This document shows positions 1 to 9,125 of a stretch of DNA of 64,000 bases, piece after piece; the first letter of the stretch is position 1; every line of letters starts with the position of its first letter. Source of the stretch: an uncultured Erysipelotrichaceae bacterium (lineage in GTDB: Bacteria > Bacillota_I > Bacilli_A > RFN20 > CAG-826). Location: assembly GCA_902802905.1 (NCBI GenBank), contig CADCNT010000010.1, forward strand, positions 1-64,000. Reading direction: 5' to 3'. Both the position numbers and the translations under genes were made by a program. The notes beneath the pieces are model-generated. The model saw only the letters and a list, made by a program, of their open reading frames with translations, was not told the origin of the DNA and searched no databases.

Positions 1-18
1 ATATTTCCTTTTAGACAT
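1..18 (-). CDS. Start of a minus-strand gene, possibly IS3-type transposase OrfA (partial)
   Basis: Only six codons are in the window (MSKRKY). An ideal AAGGAGG site at 25-31 sits 6 bases upstream of the ATG, so the start is real. A short basic opening such as MSKRKY is typical of IS3/IS150 OrfA proteins, and the terminal repeat behind it agrees. With six residues this remains an inference. Confidence 0.45.
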
Positions 19-99
19 AAAAAACCTCCTTCTAAAATCATACTAAAAGAAAAAGTAGACCGCCTTTTTTAACGTGTCTACTTTTATCTTATCGGTTCA
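1..99 (-). mobile_element. Left-edge fragment of a probable IS3-family insertion sequence
   Basis: Seen: on the minus strand a gene starts at 18 with a strong ribosome binding site. Behind it lies an inverted repeat, AAAAGTAGAC at 51-60 against GTCTACTTTT at 76-85. Read from 99 leftwards the sequence begins TGAACCGATAAG and continues to AAAAGTAGACACG. Known: IS150/IS3-group ends commonly begin TG and carry a similar AAAAGT-GACA block close to orfA. Inference: 99 is about the outer end of the element, and the rest lies outside the window. No target duplication could be checked. Confidence 0.45.
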
Positions 100-283
100 G
101 GGAAACCCCATGCTTTTTTGTTTACATTTTTTTATCGTTGTTTATTAAGTATAATCTTTATAAAATAAAGAACATACAAACTGTGTTGATATGGATTATG
201 ATTCAATCTATCAAAAGAAAATACTAAGATTAATGCTAATCTTTTGCTTTGAATATTAGTATCACACACTGTTCATATCTATT

Positions 284-304
284 CCCACTGCTATTGAGCA
301 GGGG
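284..304 (+). other. Hairpin in the leader of the 328 gene
   Basis: CCC at 284-286 and CTGCT at 288-292 can pair with AGCAG and GGG at 297-304, with A287 bulged and a four-base loop. It ends about 10 bases before the ribosome binding site of the next gene. A TATAAT at 150-155 could be the -10 of that gene, giving a leader of about 170 bases, but no good -35 is visible. No T-run follows, so it is not a terminator. It could affect mRNA stability or translation. Confidence 0.35.
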
Positions 305-327
305 ATAACTTATAAGAGGATGTATAT

Positions 328-2037
328 ATGAACAAATTATTTAACAAGATTGCCACACTTAGCGTTGGTCTAGCGATGGCAGTCGGTGTTGGAGTTGCTG
401 TTGGATTATCTCAAAAGGAATCCATGCCAGCAAAAGCTACTCCTGGGGCTAGCCCAATGACATCTGTATTTAATTCTAAGTCATGGGGAGTTTCTAGCGG
501 TGATTCATGGGTCTCAACAACTGCTGGTAGTGCGTTCAATCAAGATAAAGGTATTCAGGTTTATAAGAATGTAACTGCTGTCGCTGTAAGTTCAGAAACT
601 TATTCTGGGATTTCAAAGATTTCAGTCAACGCAGGGACATCGAAAGAAGCTACTGCAACAGTAAAAGTTAAAGTTGGAGATGGCACGTTCAAAACATGGA
701 GTATAAGCAAAAATACTGCTAATGAAGATCATGATTTTGATTTCTCTCCAATCGAAAGCGGGAAAGTAACTTTATCTGTCGCTGCTTTCAGTGCTAGTGC
801 CTATTGTAAATCCATTACAATTACTTTTGATGCTGGTCCACAAGTTAATAATGTCACATTAAATAAATCTAGTGTAACTATTGATAAGAATGAAACTGCT
901 ACTGCAACGATTACTGTTAGTGCTGATGCTGGAGCATCGTATACTTTGGCTGCATCATCTAGCAACGAATCTATTGCCACTGCATCAATCGACGGAACTA
1001 CATTAACTGTTAGCTCCCATGATTCTTATGGCAATGCAACCATCACCGTAAGTGCTGGTGGTAGATCTGCTTCATTACTCGTAAAAGTTGTCGATCCAAA
1101 TTCCCTAAAGTTTTTACAACAATGCACATCTGCAAATGAAATTACCGATGGGCAACAGTATGTAATTGCCGGATTTGTAAGTGGTGACACATATTTATTC
1201 AATGCAAAAGCCGAAACGTCTCAGGTAGCTGGTGAAGTAAATTCTAATTCTTGGAACGACACATTTGGCACAAGTTCTATTAGGACAATGAGGGCTGATT
1301 ATGCAATGTATGCGTTTTCTTTTGCTGGCAATAATACAGATGGATTCACTATTCAAGATTTGAATGATAAGTATCTTGGTCAAACTAGTGGTGCTAACTT
1401 TTCTAGATGGGACTCCGTTACAGATGACAAAGGCAAATGGACTATTACACAATCTGATAAATTTGGCTCTTTCAAAATATCGAACAAAAATGATAATTCT
1501 AGAGTATTTGCCATAAATAGTGATGGAAAGTTTGCACCATATTTTAATAATAATATTGATGGAGCTTCCTACTTCTACGTTGAAATCTATAAAGTGGTTG
1601 ATTTAACAGGTATTACCACACTTTCAATCACATGTGATGGTGAAGGTGGAAACTCTGCTAACTGGAGTACTTTAGAAGGACAATTTAACGGAATTACAAA
1701 TCTTGCTTGGAAAGCATATTATAAACATGCTGCTTATGAAAAAACGGGTAGTGGTCTTGATACGGTTGTTACTCCATTAGAAAACACAATTGACGCTGTT
1801 GCTCAATTTGTTGCCAAATATGATTATATTGTCGGTAAGTACAACAAAGGACAAGGACAAGCTTCCTACACTGACTTTATTGGAAGAGATCCAGCCGCTA
1901 TCGGCGGAAGCTCAAGATTCTATAGTCCAACATTTAACGAAAACAGTGCTCTCATCGGAACAATTATTATTGCTTCCATGGTAGGTTTAGCGATCGTTGG
2001 TTCCTACTTACTAATTAAGAGAAGAAAAGAAAGATAA
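328..2037 (+). CDS. Secreted, membrane-anchored surface protein with Ig-like domain
   Basis: Unknown function; built as a cell-surface protein of 569 residues. Residues 1-37 form a signal peptide (basic start, hydrophobic run, ending near AKA). The first 170 residues are beta-rich. Around 173-255 is a Ser/Thr-rich module with strands such as VTLNKSSVTI and ATITVSA, as in bacterial Ig-like (BIG_2) domains. The C-terminus has one membrane helix (about 542-562) followed by KRRKER. There is no LPXTG, so it probably stays in the membrane. The ATG at 328 has AGAGGA 7 bases upstream; an ATG at 320 runs into a stop. It is a single-gene unit ending in the terminator at 2057. Confidence 0.7.
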   Translation: MNKLFNKIATLSVGLAMAVGVGVAVGLSQKESMPAKATPGASPMTSVFNSKSWGVSSGDSWVSTTAGSAFNQDKGIQVYKNVTAVAVSSETYSGISKISVNAGTSKEATATVKVKVGDGTFKTWSISKNTANEDHDFDFSPIESGKVTLSVAAFSASAYCKSITITFDAGPQVNNVTLNKSSVTIDKNETATATITVSADAGASYTLAASSSNESIATASIDGTTLTVSSHDSYGNATITVSAGGRSASLLVKVVDPNSLKFLQQCTSANEITDGQQYVIAGFVSGDTYLFNAKAETSQVAGEVNSNSWNDTFGTSSIRTMRADYAMYAFSFAGNNTDGFTIQDLNDKYLGQTSGANFSRWDSVTDDKGKWTITQSDKFGSFKISNKNDNSRVFAINSDGKFAPYFNNNIDGASYFYVEIYKVVDLTGITTLSITCDGEGGNSANWSTLEGQFNGITNLAWKAYYKHAAYEKTGSGLDTVVTPLENTIDAVAQFVAKYDYIVGKYNKGQGQASYTDFIGRDPAAIGGSSRFYSPTFNENSALIGTIIIASMVGLAIVGSYLLIKRRKER

Positions 2038-2056
2038 TTCTCTAATTCAAACTAAT

Positions 2057-2091
2057 AAAAGACTTGCGTAATTTATGCGTGAGTCTTTTTT
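2057..2091 (+). terminator. Rho-independent terminator
   Basis: AAAAGACTTGCGTA pairs with TATGCGTGAGTCTTTT (with G-T pairs) around an ATT loop and runs into a T tract. It closes the 328-2037 unit. Confidence 0.85.
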
Positions 2092-2143
2092 ATTATGTTG
2101 ATATAATAAGCCTAAATTTACTTCATGTTTGGAGGGATTGATA

Positions 2144-2920
2144 ATGAGAAAAATTACTAAAGCCCCAATATTTATCGCCGCATTAGCGACAATGCTCACA
2201 TCATGTGGAACTGACTCTATTGCTGGTACATATGGTTTCCAAATGGGAAAAGAAACTGGAACCCATTTTGGTATCTATTTAACTTTAAAAGACAAGAAAT
2301 ATGTTTCACCAGACCCAGCTGTTATTGTGAATGAAAAGAGCAAAGAATGCGAATTTAAGTTCTCGATCAAGTTTGGTGATGAAACAGACATTATTTCCTC
2401 TTTTATTTCTGTGGTTGCAGAAATTTTAGGACAAGAAGGTAATAAGATTACTATCCCTGGATATTACTATAAAGGTACACAAATCGATGAAGAAGGAGCG
2501 ATAGAAATTAAATTAGGCGTTGATTTCTCTTTCATGAAGACATTATTTGACGGTATTGATGATATGCCTGACATTTCCTTCCCTCAATTAGACCCAGACA
2601 CAATTGAACAAGTTGTTTATACAACTTACTTAAATAACATCGTAACTGTTAATATCCCTGTTAGCGAAATAGATGTTTTATATCAATTATATTGGTACGG
2701 TGTTGATTTCAATGTTGATGGAGAAGGTAAACTAGTTAAAAATGACACTCCATTTGAGGGTCATAAACCTGGTAGTCATCCAACTGCTGAAGATGTAAAA
2801 ACCATTAACGAAACATATAACTATAAAGAAACTCATAAGCAATTCTTTGAAACATTAAAAATGGATTCAGGAGACTATCGCGATTATTACACTTTAGCGA
2901 TGGGATTATCAAAGGCATAA
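2144..2920 (+). CDS. Lipoprotein heading an ABC exporter operon
   Basis: A 258-residue lipoprotein of unknown function. The ATG at 2144 was chosen because GGAGGG at 2131-2136 lies 7 bases upstream; the in-frame TTG at 2129 would overlap this site. Residues 1-22 are a lipoprotein signal with lipobox LTSC. The mature part starts with a short beta-rich unit (SIAGTYGF) and has no recognisable catalytic motif. Its stop is one base before the next ATG, so it is co-transcribed with two ABC ATPases and a permease. It may be a substrate-capturing or sensing partner of that transporter (inference). TATAAT at 2102-2107 is a candidate -10. Confidence 0.7.
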   Translation: MRKITKAPIFIAALATMLTSCGTDSIAGTYGFQMGKETGTHFGIYLTLKDKKYVSPDPAVIVNEKSKECEFKFSIKFGDETDIISSFISVVAEILGQEGNKITIPGYYYKGTQIDEEGAIEIKLGVDFSFMKTLFDGIDDMPDISFPQLDPDTIEQVVYTTYLNNIVTVNIPVSEIDVLYQLYWYGVDFNVDGEGKLVKNDTPFEGHKPGSHPTAEDVKTINETYNYKETHKQFFETLKMDSGDYRDYYTLAMGLSKA

Positions 2921-2921
2921 C

Positions 2922-3893
2922 ATGGATAAAAAAGAAATCATTATTGAAGTTGATCATTTAACAAAAGACTATGGCTATGGCCGTGGTGTCTTTGATGTCT
3001 CTATTAAAGTCCATAAAGGTGAATGCTATGGCTATCTAGGCCCTAATGGAGCAGGTAAATCCACAACTATTAGACATATTATGGGCTTTGCTAAACCAAC
3101 AATAGGGGCAACCCGTATCTTTGGGCAAGACACTTTTGGTAATACCGAAAACATCTTAGATAAAGTTGGTTATTTACCAGGTGAACCCGCTATTCCAGCT
3201 GGTTTAGATGGTTGGGGATTCCTCAACATGATGGAAGGTATGAGAGGTGGAGTGGATAAAAACTGGCTTGATCATTTACTTAAGCTCTTTAAATTTAATC
3301 CCGGTGTACCTGTGAAATCTATGTCTCTAGGTGAAAAAAGAAAACTCGCAGTGGTTGCTGCTTTTATGAATGACCCAGATGTTTTAATTCTTGATGAACC
3401 TACCAGTGGACTAGATCCAGTAATGCAAAAAGTGTTTATCAAATTCATCATCGATGAAAAGAAAAGAGGAAAGACAATTCTTCTTTCAAGCCATATCTTC
3501 TCTGAAGTAGACGCTACTTGTGACACGATTTCGATTATTAAAGATGGAAAACACGTCTCTACATTTAACGCGAAAGAATTAAAGAAAGAACAAAATCGAA
3601 CATTCGAATTAGAATTTGCGGATAAAGATAATTTCCATCGTTTCATAGATGAAAAGAATAAATTCAGCATTGTTTCCTCTAATGAGTCCACACTTAATTG
3701 TTTAGTGTCATTCCCACACGATAAATATAACGAATTCTTTGACACTCTTGAGGGAATTAAAGTCACTAAATTCCAAGAGAAACCATTTACATTACAAGAC
3801 TACTTTATGTCCTTCTACAAAGAAGAAAGAGACTTTGGTGGTCTAGCGGGAGTTAAAGGTAATTCTAAGGAGGGATTAAATAATGGAAAATAA
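2922..3893 (+). CDS. ABC transporter ATP-binding protein (ABC-2 type, first of a pair)
   Basis: Cytoplasmic ATPase of 323 residues. Walker A is GPNGAGKST at 40-48, the signature is MSLGEKRKL, and Walker B/D-loop is LILDEPTSGLDP at about 155-166, followed by the switch histidine (SSHIF). The last 90 residues are the variable extension typical of ABC-2 type (drug, lantibiotic or polysaccharide) ATPases. The signature reads SLGE instead of SGGQ, which is common in this class. It overlaps the next, related ATPase gene by 11 bases. The two probably form a heterodimer that drives the 4790 permease. Substrate unknown. Confidence 0.88.
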   Translation: MDKKEIIIEVDHLTKDYGYGRGVFDVSIKVHKGECYGYLGPNGAGKSTTIRHIMGFAKPTIGATRIFGQDTFGNTENILDKVGYLPGEPAIPAGLDGWGFLNMMEGMRGGVDKNWLDHLLKLFKFNPGVPVKSMSLGEKRKLAVVAAFMNDPDVLILDEPTSGLDPVMQKVFIKFIIDEKKRGKTILLSSHIFSEVDATCDTISIIKDGKHVSTFNAKELKKEQNRTFELEFADKDNFHRFIDEKNKFSIVSSNESTLNCLVSFPHDKYNEFFDTLEGIKVTKFQEKPFTLQDYFMSFYKEERDFGGLAGVKGNSKEGLNNGK

Positions 3894-4788
3894 AGAAGTC
3901 ATTATTTCAGTTAAAAACCTCACTAAGGATTATGGTAAAGGTCGTGGTATCTTTGATATCTCTTTTGATGTATATAAGGGGTCTGTGTTTGGTTATTGCG
4001 GCACGAATGGTAGTGGTAAGACCACAACTTTAAGAAATATCATGGGCTTTATCAAGCCTGATAATGGCGAAGTCTTTGTAAAAGGATTAAATGCTTGGAA
4101 AGAAGCGGATGAAATTAAAAAGTATATTGGCTATTTACCAGGCGAGATTGCCTTCCCGGCAGTGGAAAACGGCTCTGAATTTTTAAAGATACAAGCAGAG
4201 TCTCTTGGTTTAACGGACATGTCTAAAGCGGAAAGAATCATTAACGCTTTGCAATTAGATCCAACCGCGAACTTAAAAAGAATGTCTAAAGGTATGAAAC
4301 AAAAGACAGCGATTGTCGCCGCCTTCATGCATTCACCAGAAATATTAATATTAGATGAACCTACAACTGGCTTAGACCCATTGATGAGAGATGCATTTGT
4401 GAATCTCATCAAAGAAGAAAAAGCCAGAGGGGCCACAATCATCATGTCTAACCACATGTTTGATGAATTAGAAGAAACATGTGATTATGTCGGATTTATT
4501 AAAGATGGACACTTAATAGATGTCGTGGACATGAACGCTTTAAGAAATCTCCCTTATCGAGATTATCAAATTACTCTTACAAATAAAGAAGACTACGAAA
4601 AGATTGATGTTAGTAAATACGAAGTGCTCGAGAAGAATGATGATGAGTTATCGCTTCTTATAAGAGTAGAATTGAAGAACACTAATCAACTACTTCAAGA
4701 GATTAGAAAATATCAAATCAGTGGATTTACGGAAAGAAAACATACATTAGAAGAACACTTCATTAAAGATATTAAGGAGGCAGAATAA
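3883..4788 (+). CDS. ABC transporter ATP-binding protein (ABC-2 type, second of a pair)
   Basis: A paralogue of the preceding gene, 301 residues. The two start alike (VxxLTKDYGxGRGxFD) and share the order of motifs: Walker A GTNGSGKTT, signature MSKGMKQK, Walker B LILDEPTTGLDP, switch region SNHMF. The signature deviates from LSGGQ. It has its own AAGGAGG site at 3868 despite overlapping the upstream gene. Tandem ATPases with one permease suggest either a heterodimeric motor or that one copy is regulatory. Confidence 0.88.
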   Translation: MENKEVIISVKNLTKDYGKGRGIFDISFDVYKGSVFGYCGTNGSGKTTTLRNIMGFIKPDNGEVFVKGLNAWKEADEIKKYIGYLPGEIAFPAVENGSEFLKIQAESLGLTDMSKAERIINALQLDPTANLKRMSKGMKQKTAIVAAFMHSPEILILDEPTTGLDPLMRDAFVNLIKEEKARGATIIMSNHMFDELEETCDYVGFIKDGHLIDVVDMNALRNLPYRDYQITLTNKEDYEKIDVSKYEVLEKNDDELSLLIRVELKNTNQLLQEIRKYQISGFTERKHTLEEHFIKDIKEAE

Positions 4789-4789
4789 G

Positions 4790-5776
4790 ATGGAAGCAAC
4801 TCAAGAAAAAAGAAGAATCTCATTTATATCAAAACCATTATTCAAGCAGTCATTTAAATCATTATTTGGTTTATGGCTAGCGATGACTATTGGTTCTGCC
4901 TTTATCTTTATTATTATTAATGTGGCGATTGGCTCTAAGAGCATCTTCACTAACATTAATATGGATGAAGTTTCTACCTATGTTAAAAATGAAGGCTTAG
5001 GCTGGTTACAAGTTTTAGGTTTATTAGAAAAGATGGGCTTTAACTTAGCAAGAATTCAAGTCATGTCGCAAATTGACTTAAATAGCATTCTTAATGAATT
5101 AATATATAAGATTGCTGGTGTCTTATTACCAATGATTTATGTGATGATTTGCGCGAATAGATTAATCGCTGCACAGGTGAGTGATGGCTCTATGGCGTAT
5201 ATCTTATCGACACCTACTAATCGTAAAACAGTGGTGAGAACCCAATACATTTTCTTACTTTTATCCATCTTTGTGATGTATATCGTGATCTTTGTTGCTG
5301 CTTATTCCTCAGAAGCGATTTCCCAAGCAATCCAAGCTGCTAAAACACCAACTAAAGTGAGAGCGTGGAATCCATATGTCACTCCGTTATTCTGCTTCGG
5401 TTCCTTCTTAAGCATCTTTGCTTTAGGTGGTATCGCCTTTGGTGCTTCATCTTTCTTTAATAAGAGCAATTATAGTGTCGCTGTTGGTGGAGGAGCATGT
5501 ATCATTTCCTTCCTTTGCTGTATCTTAGGCTTATTTGGTAACCAAGTATTTGTCGCGGTCGGTATTGGTGTTAAAGCTATGAGCTTATTTAACTATTTAT
5601 CTATTTTCACTCTGGTGGACAACACCTCAATGAGTTCGTTTGCTAAAGCGGCGGCAGGATATGATGCAGCATTCGATTTTAATTGGATATGGGAGCTAGC
5701 AATCCTTATTGTAATAGGTGCTGTTTTTGCCTATTTAGGTGGCAGAAGATTTGTAAAAAAAGATTTGCCACTTTAA
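4790..5776 (+). CDS. ABC-2 type permease
   Basis: Integral membrane protein of 328 residues with about six hydrophobic segments: one near 25-45, one near 110-125, and four between 145 and 320. The C-terminus FVKKDLPL, after the last helix, is typical of ABC-2 family permeases. AAGGAGG at 4774-4780 fits the ATG at 4790. It is the last gene of the four-gene operon and is followed by the bidirectional terminator at 5792. It forms the channel for the two preceding ATPases; export of a peptide, lipid or drug is likely but not determined. Confidence 0.82.
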   Translation: MEATQEKRRISFISKPLFKQSFKSLFGLWLAMTIGSAFIFIIINVAIGSKSIFTNINMDEVSTYVKNEGLGWLQVLGLLEKMGFNLARIQVMSQIDLNSILNELIYKIAGVLLPMIYVMICANRLIAAQVSDGSMAYILSTPTNRKTVVRTQYIFLLLSIFVMYIVIFVAAYSSEAISQAIQAAKTPTKVRAWNPYVTPLFCFGSFLSIFALGGIAFGASSFFNKSNYSVAVGGGACIISFLCCILGLFGNQVFVAVGIGVKAMSLFNYLSIFTLVDNTSMSSFAKAAAGYDAAFDFNWIWELAILIVIGAVFAYLGGRRFVKKDLPL

Positions 5777-5791
5777 TAAACTGGAAAGAAA

Positions 5792-5815
5792 AAAAGCAAC
5801 CTGATGGTTGCTTTT
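5792..5815. terminator. Bidirectional Rho-independent terminator
   Basis: AAAAGCAACC pairs perfectly with GGTTGCTTTT around a TGAT loop, with A and T runs on both sides. It serves the + operon ending at 5776 and the minus beta-mannosidase gene ending at 5835. Confidence 0.85.
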
Positions 5816-5834
5816 CTTATATAAGTCTTTATTT

Positions 5835-8177
5835 TTATAAGTTGTTCACACACATAACTTCAATGTTTTCAACTTTAATTGGCTTTGTTGCTATGATTCT
5901 AATTGGTCTATTTGCTAATAAATCAAAATAGTTATCGCTAAAGACAACTTCGTAGTCATGTGCGTTTAAATACACTGCGCGAGCAAAATTATCTGAAGAT
6001 ATTTCAAATTCATATTCGCTTATTTGCTTCATCTTTATAGTTGCCGTTGGATATTTATAATTTTTGTCTTTCAAGAAATGGTAAATGTTTGATGATAATA
6101 GCTTGCCATTTTTATCTTTTAAATATGCTACATAACCATAACAATTTTTGTCGTCTTCAAAATTGATAATATCAACATCGGAGTATTTATCAACTCTAAC
6201 ACTAATGGTCTTTTCTTCTTTTAAATTGAATTCTAGATCAATTTTAGAATAAGAAAGTTGATATTCTTGTTCTTCACTGGTGTCGTTAGAGACACAAATG
6301 CAATCTTTCTTAAAGAGAACTAAGTGTGGATTATAAAACCTCTTTGAATAGTAGTGCAGCGCTTTTAAACCAAAATAATAATCTATAGAACTTAATGATT
6401 GGCATGGCCAACAATCGTTTAACTGCCAATATATCGCTCCATTGCAGCGATATTTATTCCCTCTTAAGTTTTCTACACAAAGTTTAATTCCTTCAGCTTG
6501 AGTCAGCATTGATAAATATGTAACTTCTTTTAAGTCTTTTTCGTTGAAATTAAATTCTCTTCTTACATATCTCATCATCTTTTCATTGCTCTTGGCGGGG
6601 TCTTTTTGATGAGAAATCATGACTTTGGAATCCAAACTTAAATCAGATTCTTCTGTGAATTTACAAATCGTATCATAAGTTGGTAAAGATTGAAGGCCAA
6701 ATTCAGATAATAATCTTGGTTTAATATTTAAATAATCTTCTATTTCTCTATCAGATCCCCATACCCACCAGTAGTGAGTGTCTAAGAAATTAGTGTCACT
6801 AGGTGAAGCAAAATATGGTTCTCCAGATGTCGGAGAAGATGTTAAATAATAGAAGTCACTCTCTTGATTAACAATATCTTTTAGCAAATGATGGAACATT
6901 TCTAAATATTGTAGTGCTTGCTTATGACCGTGTCCTCTAACTCCGTCTTCTACTTCATTATTACCTGCAATTATAAATAGGGAAGCGTGGTGTCTAATTC
7001 TTCTTAACGCGTCGCGCGTTTCTTTTATTACATTATTTTTAAATAAGGAATCATCGATGTTGTAACTACCGCAGGCAAACATTAAGTCTTGCCAAACAAG
7101 GATTCCTAATCTATCGCATGTTTCATAAAAATCATCGTTTGGATAATAACCGCCACCCCACACTCTAATGCAATTGTGGTTGAAGTTTTTAGCAAGCTCA
7201 ATGAGTCTTTCTGTTCTTTCTTTGCTGGTGAACGGAATGATGCTGTCTTCTGGAATATAGTTTGATCCTTTTAAGAAAACTTTATTGCCATTAACATATA
7301 TTGCAAAGTTTCTGCCGTATTTATCAAAAGAGTCATCAACTCTAATTTTTCTGATTCCAATTTGGTAGTGGTAGCTATCTTCTCCTAAATCAATTGTTAA
7401 ATCGTATAGGTTTGGTTCTCCAAAACCAACGGGATTCCATAGTTTAGGAGAACTTATTTCAAAAAATACGCCATCTCTGTATGGTTTTTTGACGTTAAAT
7501 CCGTGACCTGATAAAGCTACTGATACATTAGATTTATCAGTGTTTTCAATTTCTAAATCAACTTTAACTATGACACTTCCGTCATCTTTGAAATCATAAT
7601 GATGTCTAAATGTTTCTAAATATCCATTATTGGTGGACAAGATACAAGACTCGCCCATGATTCCCATATCAGGAATAAGTGGTCCCCAGTCCCAGCCAAA
7701 CATATAGTTGGCTTGTCTAATTATTGGGGATTCCTTTTCGGTTATCGCATAAGATTCAAATAAACCTTCTTCATTTGGATGGTTTTTGATGTAGTTATAA
7801 GAAGAAGAGAATAAGATGGTTAATTTGTTTTCAGCTTTTAAGATTTTGTTATCAAGTAAAAAGTGATAGCGGATATGCATATCACTAACATCGCTAATTA
7901 AAACGTCATTAACAAAAATTTTCGCGATAGTGCAAACTCTATCTAAAACAAGGTAGTTCTTCTTAGATAGTTCTTCCTTGCTTAAAACAAAAGTGGTTTC
8001 GAATTTATAATCCTTTTTTAAATAAGGTAGAACCTTTGCTTCATTATCTCGATAATATGGATCATCTATAAGATTGTTTTCTAAAAGAGCGCTCATAACT
8101 GAGCAAGGACATGACTTACTTACTACTTCAATACCTTCAGATGATATTTTCCATGATTGGTTTAATAGATGCTTCAT
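5835..8177 (-). CDS. Beta-mannosidase, glycoside hydrolase family 2
   Basis: Removes terminal beta-1,4-linked mannose, as in the core of N-glycans or in mannan. 780 residues, no signal peptide, so cytoplasmic. Family marks: GWDWGP near 161-166, IRVWGGG near 337-343, acid/base Glu408 in GNNE, and nucleophile Glu492 in SEFG. The order is N-terminal sugar-binding domain, Ig-like sandwich, TIM barrel, C-terminal sandwich. It lies 2 bases after the AraC-type regulator and is co-transcribed with it. The divergent operon starts with an alpha-mannosidase, so the two would act in series on mannose-containing oligosaccharides. Confidence 0.92.
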   Translation of the reverse strand: MKHLLNQSWKISSEGIEVVSKSCPCSVMSALLENNLIDDPYYRDNEAKVLPYLKKDYKFETTFVLSKEELSKKNYLVLDRVCTIAKIFVNDVLISDVSDMHIRYHFLLDNKILKAENKLTILFSSSYNYIKNHPNEEGLFESYAITEKESPIIRQANYMFGWDWGPLIPDMGIMGESCILSTNNGYLETFRHHYDFKDDGSVIVKVDLEIENTDKSNVSVALSGHGFNVKKPYRDGVFFEISSPKLWNPVGFGEPNLYDLTIDLGEDSYHYQIGIRKIRVDDSFDKYGRNFAIYVNGNKVFLKGSNYIPEDSIIPFTSKERTERLIELAKNFNHNCIRVWGGGYYPNDDFYETCDRLGILVWQDLMFACGSYNIDDSLFKNNVIKETRDALRRIRHHASLFIIAGNNEVEDGVRGHGHKQALQYLEMFHHLLKDIVNQESDFYYLTSSPTSGEPYFASPSDTNFLDTHYWWVWGSDREIEDYLNIKPRLLSEFGLQSLPTYDTICKFTEESDLSLDSKVMISHQKDPAKSNEKMMRYVRREFNFNEKDLKEVTYLSMLTQAEGIKLCVENLRGNKYRCNGAIYWQLNDCWPCQSLSSIDYYFGLKALHYYSKRFYNPHLVLFKKDCICVSNDTSEEQEYQLSYSKIDLEFNLKEEKTISVRVDKYSDVDIINFEDDKNCYGYVAYLKDKNGKLLSSNIYHFLKDKNYKYPTATIKMKQISEYEFEISSDNFARAVYLNAHDYEVVFSDNYFDLLANRPIRIIATKPIKVENIEVMCVNNL

Positions 8178-8179
8178 TG

Positions 8180-9028
8180 CTATTTTACCTGTTTATGATT
8201 TTTCCTAAATTTTAGAGGCGAACATCCAACGTACTTTATAAATTTGGAATAGAAGTTGCTTGTGGATTCAAAACCAGATTCAATAACTATTTCTGTGATT
8301 GATAAATCGGTTTCAATAATTAATTTCTTTGCGTATTCAATTCTTTGGTTGATGATGAAGTCTTGAATTGTAATCCCGTACTGTTTATGAAAAATGGTGG
8401 ATGTGTAGAATTTGGAATAACCAACATATTCAGCGATTTCATCGAGTGAAACTTTTTGAGTAAAACGATTATTCTTTTGTAAAAAATAGATTACTTTTGC
8501 GGAAACAGAATCATCATATAGTGATGTATTGTTCTTATCAAGTCTTATGAATAAGGTGAAAATCATCTCCACTAAAGCAATTCTTATGTCTAAAGATTTG
8601 TCGTGGTCTTTGTTCTCTATTTCGTCATTAATCATCTTAAATAAAAAATAGAATTTATCATATTGCTTATCAGTAAGATGAAAAACGATTGGGTTTTTGA
8701 AGGAGTGAAGTTTTTGAATAATCCAACCAGGAAGTATTGATGGTTTTACTTTAATATGCGAAAAGGAAATGCCTTCAGAAATGATTTGATGATAGTCGAT
8801 TGGTCGCAACAAAAAGATATCATTTTTCTTTAACTCAAATTCTTCTCCGTTGAATACTTGGCGGCCTTTTCCGGAGGTCACTAATTCAAACTCAAAATGG
8901 TCGTGGTAATGTAGGGGGTAATCCCCTGCAGGCCATTCGGCATAGCCAAATTTAATATCATCATCAAGGACAAAGACAAGATTGTCTCTTTTTTGTTCCA
9001 TACAACTATTATATAGCAACTCCTCCAT
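8180..9028 (-). CDS. AraC-family transcriptional regulator
   Basis: 282 residues. The N-terminal cupin-like sensor has YHDHFEFELV and later PIDYHQI; the C-terminal 100 residues hold two helix-turn-helix motifs ending CSPLKFRK. It probably senses a sugar and controls the beta-mannosidase gene behind it and the divergent alpha-mannosidase operon. Start uncertain: the ATG at 9028 has no ribosome binding site. A later in-frame ATG at 9001 (MEQKRDN) lies only about 6 bases after a TATAAT on the minus strand, which would give a leaderless mRNA. Confidence 0.85.
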   Translation of the reverse strand: MEELLYNSCMEQKRDNLVFVLDDDIKFGYAEWPAGDYPLHYHDHFEFELVTSGKGRQVFNGEEFELKKNDIFLLRPIDYHQIISEGISFSHIKVKPSILPGWIIQKLHSFKNPIVFHLTDKQYDKFYFLFKMINDEIENKDHDKSLDIRIALVEMIFTLFIRLDKNNTSLYDDSVSAKVIYFLQKNNRFTQKVSLDEIAEYVGYSKFYTSTIFHKQYGITIQDFIINQRIEYAKKLIIETDLSITEIVIESGFESTSNFYSKFIKYVGCSPLKFRKNHKQVK

Positions 9029-9090
9029 ATCACAATAAAAAGGAATTTTTTATCAATTCCAAAGTAGAGCTGGTATCTTTAGAAGGCTAA

Positions 9091-9104
9091 AATATAGCTA
9101 TATT
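9091..9104. promoter_or_regulatory. Palindrome in the divergent AraC/alpha-mannosidase promoter region
   Basis: AATATAGCTATATT is a perfect 14-base palindrome in the 97-base gap between the two divergent genes. It is flanked by TATCAATT at 9053-9060 and AATTGATA at 9105-9112, an outer inverted repeat. It is a candidate operator for the AraC regulator or another regulator (inference). Confidence 0.4.
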
Positions 9105-9125
9105 AATTGATAAAGGGCTTTATAT

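Noticed and set aside
100-327. Possible riboswitch in the long leader of the 328 gene
   Set aside because: Only one small hairpin is convincing. No known aptamer core was recognised and no alternative terminator is present.
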